In this document: one piece after another, positions 26,164 through 30,655 of the stretch | Position numbering within the stretch: position 1 is the first letter of the stretch | Layout: the number at the start of each line of letters is the position of its first letter | NCBI GenBank assembly: GCA_035341855.1 | Contig: DAOQWA010000036.1 | Coordinates: forward strand, 1 to 30,655 | DNA from: QQVM01 sp035341855 | GTDB lineage: Bacteria; Bacteroidota; Bacteroidia; AKYH767-A; 2013-40CM-41-45 | Reading direction: 5' to 3' | Length of the DNA: 30,655 nt | Translations under genes and position numbers: made by a program | The notes under the pieces: generated by a model | Seen by the model: the letters and a program-made list of their open reading frames with translations, nothing else | Told to the model about the DNA's origin: nothing | Databases searched by the model: none

Positions 26164-26194
26164 TTTGCTTTGGAAGAAAATTGCATTAACTTAG
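26164..26194 (+). promoter_or_regulatory. Candidate Bacteroidota promoter for the 26221 gene
   Basis: TTTG (26164-26167), exact 19-bp spacer, TAACTTAG (26187-26194). Predicted start of transcription is near 26201, about 20 nt before the ATG. Confidence 0.45.
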
Positions 26195-26220
26195 ATAAAC
26201 ATTAAAAAAATCATAGCAGC

Positions 26221-27030
26221 ATGATCATCCGCTTAGGGCATAAAAGGTCAGTCATTCATATACTACTTACACTTCTGGTGCTTGTCTTTTTCACATCTGC
26301 AAGCGGGCAATCAATCAAGAGAGATGTAATGCCTGCAGCAGGTTCATACAGTTCTTCAGTTGTTGGGTCGCTAAGCTGGACTTTAGGTGAGCCTTGTATA
26401 CAAACGTTTTCTTCAGGAGGAAAAATACTTACGCAAGGATTTCAGCAACCCGATGCAAATAAAGTTTCAATTGATATTACTTTGTTTGTGCAGGGCTTTT
26501 ATTCCGGTTCAGGAATGTTGCGCCCAACAGTAAACCCTGTCTCATACCCATTTCTTTCTGATACGATAACAGTTGAATTGGCCGGTGCAGAGTCCCCATA
26601 CAGTGTTATTCAGAGTAAAAAAGTTCTTCTCAGCACTAGTGGACATTCAAATGTGCTATTTCCCGGTGTAGTACAAGGACACCCATACTATATTTGCATT
26701 AAGCACAGAAATTCTGTTGAGACCTGGAGTTCTGCACCTGTGAGTCTTGCATTGCCGAAGACGTTTTATGATTTCTCTTCAACTGCATCTGCTGCCTATG
26801 GCAATAATTTGGCAGATATGGGTGATAGGCGATATGCGATCTGGAGTGGTGATGTAGACCAGAATGGTAGTATAGATTCACTTGATAATAGTCAAATGGA
26901 AATTTCCGTCCCATTATTCATCACAGGCTATGTCACGGAAGATCTGTCAGGTGATGGAATTGTGGAGTCATCAGATTTTAGTTTACTTGAGAATAATATT
27001 GAACTTTTAATTAATGCAATTAAGCCATAA
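26221..27030 (+). CDS. Secreted protein with 'TVGE/LTQG' module and C-terminal dockerin-like domain
   Basis: A 269-aa exported protein. Signal peptide 1-29, cleaved ASG|QSIKR. Residues 30-78 form the same module as in the 7651 protein ('AAGSY...SLSWTLGEPCIQT', 'FSSGGKILTQGFQQP'). A middle domain (about 84-205) has a 'FVQGFYSGSGMLRPTVNPVS' opening typical of the beta-sandwich that precedes dockerins in Bacteroidota exoproteins. Residues 207-269 hold two calcium-loop repeats: D211-V-D213-Q-N215-G-S-I-D219 and D241-L-S243-G-D245-G-I247, each followed by the helix part ('SLDNSQMEIS', 'SSDFSLLENNI'), a type I dockerin-like pair. There is no T9SS sorting domain, so the dockerin may dock on a cohesin-like partner. 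It diverges from the 1200-aa stalk gene. Confidence 0.8.
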   Translation: MIIRLGHKRSVIHILLTLLVLVFFTSASGQSIKRDVMPAAGSYSSSVVGSLSWTLGEPCIQTFSSGGKILTQGFQQPDANKVSIDITLFVQGFYSGSGMLRPTVNPVSYPFLSDTITVELAGAESPYSVIQSKKVLLSTSGHSNVLFPGVVQGHPYYICIKHRNSVETWSSAPVSLALPKTFYDFSSTASAAYGNNLADMGDRRYAIWSGDVDQNGSIDSLDNSQMEISVPLFITGYVTEDLSGDGIVESSDFSLLENNIELLINAIKP

Positions 27031-27475
27031 CAATATGGTGTAATATATTCCGGTGACTTTGATTTCGGATATTAGTTCAGAAGTCTGTTTTGTAGGTCAC
27101 GGCCAAGGACAATATATCCCGGGCTGCAGTTTTTGAACTTTCATCCTGAGCGAAGTTTTTAAATTTGCCGTAGCCTGATTTATAGAATAAATTTTCTTCT
27201 GAGGATGGTTCCGCTATCCTCCTTTCATTCAGTGTTCAGCGATGAAAATGAGCTTCAAGGCTAACATTTTTTCATAGAAATTATATCAGGTTTTCTTCAG
27301 GTTAATTTTTCAATAATTTGATCAACCGGCTTAGAGATGCCAAAATCGAAAGATTTGAATGGTAGATCGTAAGTAATTGTAAGAAATGGTCGGGTTTCTT
27401 ATTAACCCAAAGACCACTGTTCCGTTTTAGTAATCTGTTGAATTTGTCATTTTGAATAAAAATAATTCTAATAAC
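27031..27475. other. Intergenic gap with one weak hairpin
   Basis: No protein-like frame. GAGGAT (27201-27206) and ATCCTC (27216-27221) form a 6-bp stem with a 9-nt loop followed by a short pyrimidine run; it could end transcription from the 26221 gene but is 170 bp past its stop. The segment near 27138-27155 (TTCATCCTGAGCGAAG) resembles a phrase often seen in Bacteroidota intergenic repeats. Confidence 0.35.
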
Positions 27476-27970
27476 ATGACTAAACTGAAATTAATCCTCA
27501 GGACTTTATTGCTGATCTGTATTTATATACCGGTCGTGCATGCACAAGAAGGAACTGTCAGTTCCGGCGGAAATGCAAACGGGAACAATGGAACTGTGAG
27601 TTATTCTGTGGGACAAATGAATTACGAGCAACGTGAATCCCTTTCAGGTAGTGTGAGTGAAGGCTTGCAACAGGTCTGGGAAATATCTGTCCTTAGCGGA
27701 ATTGAACAGAAAAATATTCTTTTAGATGTAAATATATACCCAAATCCGGTTGCCGAAAAACTGATTTTGAAAATTAATGATGCATACCCGGACCAATTTA
27801 GTTATGGTTTGATGAGTGCAGATGGACGAATGGTGGATAATAAACAGGTACTTAAAGCAGAAACAGAGCTTGATGTCACAAACTTAACAACAGGGATGTA
27901 CCTTTTTACAATTTATAGTAAGGATGAAGTTTTAAAAGTTTTCAGAGTTATTAAAAATAAAAATCAATAA
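27476..27970 (+). CDS. Small T9SS-exported protein, partner of the 887-aa gene
   Basis: A 164-aa secreted protein, started at ATG 27476 (MTKLKLILRTLLLICIYIPV); the TTG eight codons upstream is less likely. Signal peptide cleaved VHA|QEGTV. Residues 25-72 are a variant of the small-protein module: 'SSGGNANGNNGTVSYSVGQM' then 'GSVSEGLQQVWEIS', the counterpart of 'SLSQTVGE...ILTQGMQQP' in the 7651 protein. Residues 86-164 form a T9SS type A sorting domain (IYPNPVAEKLILKI ... 'GLMSADGRMVDNKQ' ... 'TTGMYLFTIYSKDEVLKVFR'). The stop is only 20 bp before the tail-fibre-like gene at 27991, so the two are almost certainly one transcript. Confidence 0.86.
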   Translation: MTKLKLILRTLLLICIYIPVVHAQEGTVSSGGNANGNNGTVSYSVGQMNYEQRESLSGSVSEGLQQVWEISVLSGIEQKNILLDVNIYPNPVAEKLILKINDAYPDQFSYGLMSADGRMVDNKQVLKAETELDVTNLTTGMYLFTIYSKDEVLKVFRVIKNKNQ

Positions 27971-27990
27971 AACATAGAAGAAAATTAATT

Positions 27991-30654
27991 ATGAAAAAAG
28001 TTCTCATTTTTATTTGTACTGTCATATTTACCCTTTCAGTTATTGCACAATCTCCGGCCAGAATGAGTTATCAGGCTGTCGTCAGAGATGCATCAAATGT
28101 TCTTGTAAGCAACAGCCCCGTAGGTATGCGTATCAGTATTCTTCAAGGCTCTGTAAACGGGATTCCTGTTTATGTGGAAACGATGACAGCGAACACCAAT
28201 GCTAACGGATTGTTGAGTACACGTATTGGTGAAGGACTTATAAGCGTGGGAAGTCTTGATTCAATTGATTGGACATCCGGTCCGTATTTTCTCAAGACTG
28301 AAACAGATCCAACAGGAGGTGTGAATTATACTATTTCGGGTACAAGTGAAATGCTTAGTGTGCCTTATGCATTATATGCAAAGACATCAGGAAGCTCAAT
28401 TCCGGGTCCTCAAGGACCGGCCGGAGCTGATGGACTAACTACCAGTGTAAATAATATTCAGCAAGTAAATGGTAATATCACCTTGAGTAAAGATGATATT
28501 GGCCTGTCTGATGTGGACAATACATCTGATTCTGATAAACCTGTTAGTACTGCAGTTCAATCTGCTCTAAACCTTAAGGCAAATATTTCTTCACCTGTTT
28601 TCAACGGAACCCCGGAAGCGCCAACGGCTGTGAGCGGAACAGCTACCAATCAGATAGCCACCACCGCTTTTGTAGAGAATGCATTAGCCTCCGTTGGTGT
28701 TAGCGATGCAACAGGAACAACAAGTGGCAAAATAATGCTGGCCGGAGATCTAGGCGGACAAGGATCAAGTGCCAATGCACCTGTGATCTCAGATGATGCA
28801 ATATCTTCAGCAAAGATTCTCGATGGAACTATTTCAAATACTGATATCTCATCATCAGCAGCCATTCCTTTTTCAAAATTGAATATAAGTAAGTCTGATA
28901 TCACTTCCCTTGGTATACCCGGTTCTGATAATGATACACAGTATGGTGCCGGAACAGGCTTGTCTCTTAGCGGATCAACCTTTAGTATTGATAACACTGT
29001 TCTTACTAATAATTATCAGGGAACAATTACGGCACAAGCATTTTCAGGTGATGGTTCAGGGCTCAGTAATGTTTCTTCCACCGGCGTTTCCGATAACAGT
29101 ATTACAGGTGTTAAGATAGTGGATGGGTCGATCACTAACGCGGATATATCTGCATCTGCGGCAATTCCATTCTCCAAATTAAACATCAGTAAATCGGACA
29201 TTACAAGTTTGGGAATTCCGGATTCTGACACAGACACTCAATATGATGCAGGAACAGGCCTTGTGCTGAATGGCACCACTTTTGGAATTTCATCTGATGT
29301 GGTAACCAGTAATTACTCAGGAACTGTTGCTGCAAGTGCCTTCGTTGGTGATGGAGCCGGCCTGACAAATATTGAAGCGACTTCAGTTGCTAACGATATC
29401 ATTACAAGCGCCAAAATAGTTGATGGAACAATTACGAATGCAGATATTTCATCAACAGCTGCCATTCCTTTTTCAAAACTGAATATCACGAAAACAGACA
29501 TTACAGATTTGGGCATCCCTGAGTCGGATACACAGTATTTAGCCGGAACCGGTTTGAATCTTACAGGAAATATATTCAATATTAGTTCGAATGTTGTGAC
29601 GAATAATTACCCGGGAAATATTACCGCAAATTCATTTAGTGGTAATGGTTCGTTGCTGACTGATGTAAATGCTTCGTCTGTTGCTGATAATACAATAACA
29701 AGTACAAAAATTCTGGATAATACAATTTCTGATAATGATATTTCAGGTTCTGCAGGGATAGCATTTTCAAAACTTAATATTTCAAAGTCTGACATCACCG
29801 GTCTGGGTATTCCGGGCTCTGATTCAGACACACAGTATAAGGCTGGTGCAGGATTAGTTTTAACAGGTGATACATTTAAAATTGCAGCAAATGTTGTGAC
29901 CAATAATTATAACGGTACAGTAATCGCCAATAACTTCATGGGTGATGGCTCTATGCTGACAGGGGTAGAAGCAAGTTCTGTTGTAAATGATGCTGTTACA
30001 AGTGCCAAGATCGTTGATGGAAGCATCACCAAGGATGACATTTCGCCGGCAGCAGCTATTCCCTTTTCAAAACTCGACATTTCAAAATCGGATATCACAA
30101 GCCTTGGAATTCCGGATTCGGATACTCAGTATGATGCCGGAACAGGTTTGGTGTTGAATGGAACTACCTTTAGCATCGCAGCCAATGTGGTTACGGCTAA
30201 TTTCCCGGCACCAATTGCTGCCACATACTTTATGGGTAATGGTTCTGGTCTTACAAATGTAAATGCGGCAACATTGACGGATAATACAGTAACAAGTGCA
30301 AAAATTGTTGATGGAAGTATAAGTAATGCAGACATTTCTTCTTCTGCAGGAATTGCATTTTCAAAACTAAATATGACTCAATCCGATCTGGGAATCTATG
30401 CTGCACAGATAGCTTCATTCGGATTTGTTAATCAGAGTAGTTCGCCGGCAACGGTAAATTATATGGGTCCCGGGGAGTATCAGGTAAGTTTTACAAGTGC
30501 TTCCTTTTCAACACCGGCAGTCACAGCAACTCTGCAAATGCCGGGTATGGTGACTGCAATCTATTCAGGAGGTGGTGTGTTTACTGTCAGAACTTATGAT
30601 ATGTCAGGGATGCAAACCGATATGGATTTTCATATGATGGTTATCGGGATGTAA
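27991..30654 (+). CDS. Tail-fibre-like secreted protein with about 100-residue repeats
   Basis: An 887-aa protein, complete: its TAA ends one base before the window edge. Signal peptide 1-19 (VIA|QSPAR). Residues 23-130 are the YQAVxRD domain ('ARMSYQAVVRDASNVLVSNS', 'SEMLSVPYALYAKT'). A short collagen-like run (GPQGPAGADG) is at 139-148. Residues 150-235 closely follow phage tail-fibre sequence ('IGLSDVDNTSDSDKPVSTAV', 'QIATTAFVENAL'). Then come six copies of a unit of about 100 residues: 'TSAKIVDGSITNADISSSAA', 'IPFSKLNISKSDITSLGIP', 'DTQYDAGTGLVLNG', 'GDGSGLTNV'. FSKL is at 294, 394, 494, 592, 692 and 790, the last unit being partial. The final 85 residues differ from the tips of the other two fibre-like proteins. 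No T9SS sorting domain. I infer a surface fibre; ligand unknown. Confidence 0.86.
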   Translation: MKKVLIFICTVIFTLSVIAQSPARMSYQAVVRDASNVLVSNSPVGMRISILQGSVNGIPVYVETMTANTNANGLLSTRIGEGLISVGSLDSIDWTSGPYFLKTETDPTGGVNYTISGTSEMLSVPYALYAKTSGSSIPGPQGPAGADGLTTSVNNIQQVNGNITLSKDDIGLSDVDNTSDSDKPVSTAVQSALNLKANISSPVFNGTPEAPTAVSGTATNQIATTAFVENALASVGVSDATGTTSGKIMLAGDLGGQGSSANAPVISDDAISSAKILDGTISNTDISSSAAIPFSKLNISKSDITSLGIPGSDNDTQYGAGTGLSLSGSTFSIDNTVLTNNYQGTITAQAFSGDGSGLSNVSSTGVSDNSITGVKIVDGSITNADISASAAIPFSKLNISKSDITSLGIPDSDTDTQYDAGTGLVLNGTTFGISSDVVTSNYSGTVAASAFVGDGAGLTNIEATSVANDIITSAKIVDGTITNADISSTAAIPFSKLNITKTDITDLGIPESDTQYLAGTGLNLTGNIFNISSNVVTNNYPGNITANSFSGNGSLLTDVNASSVADNTITSTKILDNTISDNDISGSAGIAFSKLNISKSDITGLGIPGSDSDTQYKAGAGLVLTGDTFKIAANVVTNNYNGTVIANNFMGDGSMLTGVEASSVVNDAVTSAKIVDGSITKDDISPAAAIPFSKLDISKSDITSLGIPDSDTQYDAGTGLVLNGTTFSIAANVVTANFPAPIAATYFMGNGSGLTNVNAATLTDNTVTSAKIVDGSISNADISSSAGIAFSKLNMTQSDLGIYAAQIASFGFVNQSSSPATVNYMGPGEYQVSFTSASFSTPAVTATLQMPGMVTAIYSGGGVFTVRTYDMSGMQTDMDFHMMVIGM

Positions 30655-30655
30655 T

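Larger units (their letters stand above)
25808..26220. promoter_or_regulatory. AT-rich divergent promoter region
   Basis: Very AT-rich gap between divergent genes, so it should hold promoters for both. For the plus-strand gene a candidate is TTTG 26164-26167, 19-bp spacer, TAACTTAG 26187-26194 (one mismatch to TAnnTTTG). No comparable match was found for the minus-strand stalk gene. Short open frames in the gap are rich in Ile, Lys, Phe and Asn, as expected from base composition. Confidence 0.5.

Noticed and set aside
26004..26186. 60-codon minus-strand frame in the divergent gap
   Set aside because: Composition is what AT-rich DNA gives by chance, and it overlaps the candidate promoter.

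Overview
The window looks like a chromosomal segment of a moderately AT-rich Bacteroidota (about 43% G+C in the lines I counted), most likely a free-living or environmental member of the Chitinophagales/Saprospirales type. The evidence is internal: at least seven C-terminal type IX secretion system (T9SS) type A sorting domains, signal peptides that almost always leave a Gln at the mature N-terminus, 'CKKD' lipoproteins, candidate promoters of the TTTG-N19-TAnnTTTG kind, and an almost complete lack of Shine-Dalgarno sites. No tRNA, rRNA, CRISPR array, prophage module or replication origin was seen.

Layout. (1) 401-6319: four co-directional, closely spaced genes, lipoprotein / seven-repeat T9SS propeller / seven-repeat T9SS propeller / lipoprotein, probably one transcription unit for surface beta-propeller proteins. 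(2) 6320-7650: a decayed REP-type tyrosine transposase end and a second decayed reading frame, then a G+C-rich PKD-like T9SS gene; a 31-bp direct repeat brackets this block. (3) 7651-10171: a small T9SS protein followed by a 585-aa tail-fibre-like secreted protein. (4) 10433-13009: a broken T9SS protein, a HIRAN-domain protein, and an AbiEii-type toxin-antitoxin pair enclosed by a 70-bp direct repeat (69/70 identical). (5) 13010-20659: a T9SS protein, a Tricorn-type protease and a 968-aa SBBP-repeat T9SS propeller. (6) 21104-30654: a T9SS protein and a 1200-aa tail-fibre-like stalk protein on the minus strand, diverging from a dockerin-bearing protein, a small T9SS protein and an 887-aa tail-fibre-like protein that ends one base before the window edge.

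How the genes fit together. Nearly everything is exported. The most interesting pattern is that all three tail-fibre-like proteins (585, 1200 and 887 aa) share one N-terminal 'YQAVxRD' domain, lack a T9SS sorting domain, and each sits beside a small secreted protein carrying a 'TVGE...LTQGFQQP' or related module. This suggests a repeated two-gene surface-fibre unit in which the small protein may be an anchor, chaperone or export partner. The 1200-aa protein is built on a strict 49-residue period and the 887-aa protein on a period of about 100 residues. The non-secreted content (transposase remnant, toxin-antitoxin pair, HIRAN protein, broken genes) lies in the repeat-rich gaps, which look like the plastic part of the region.
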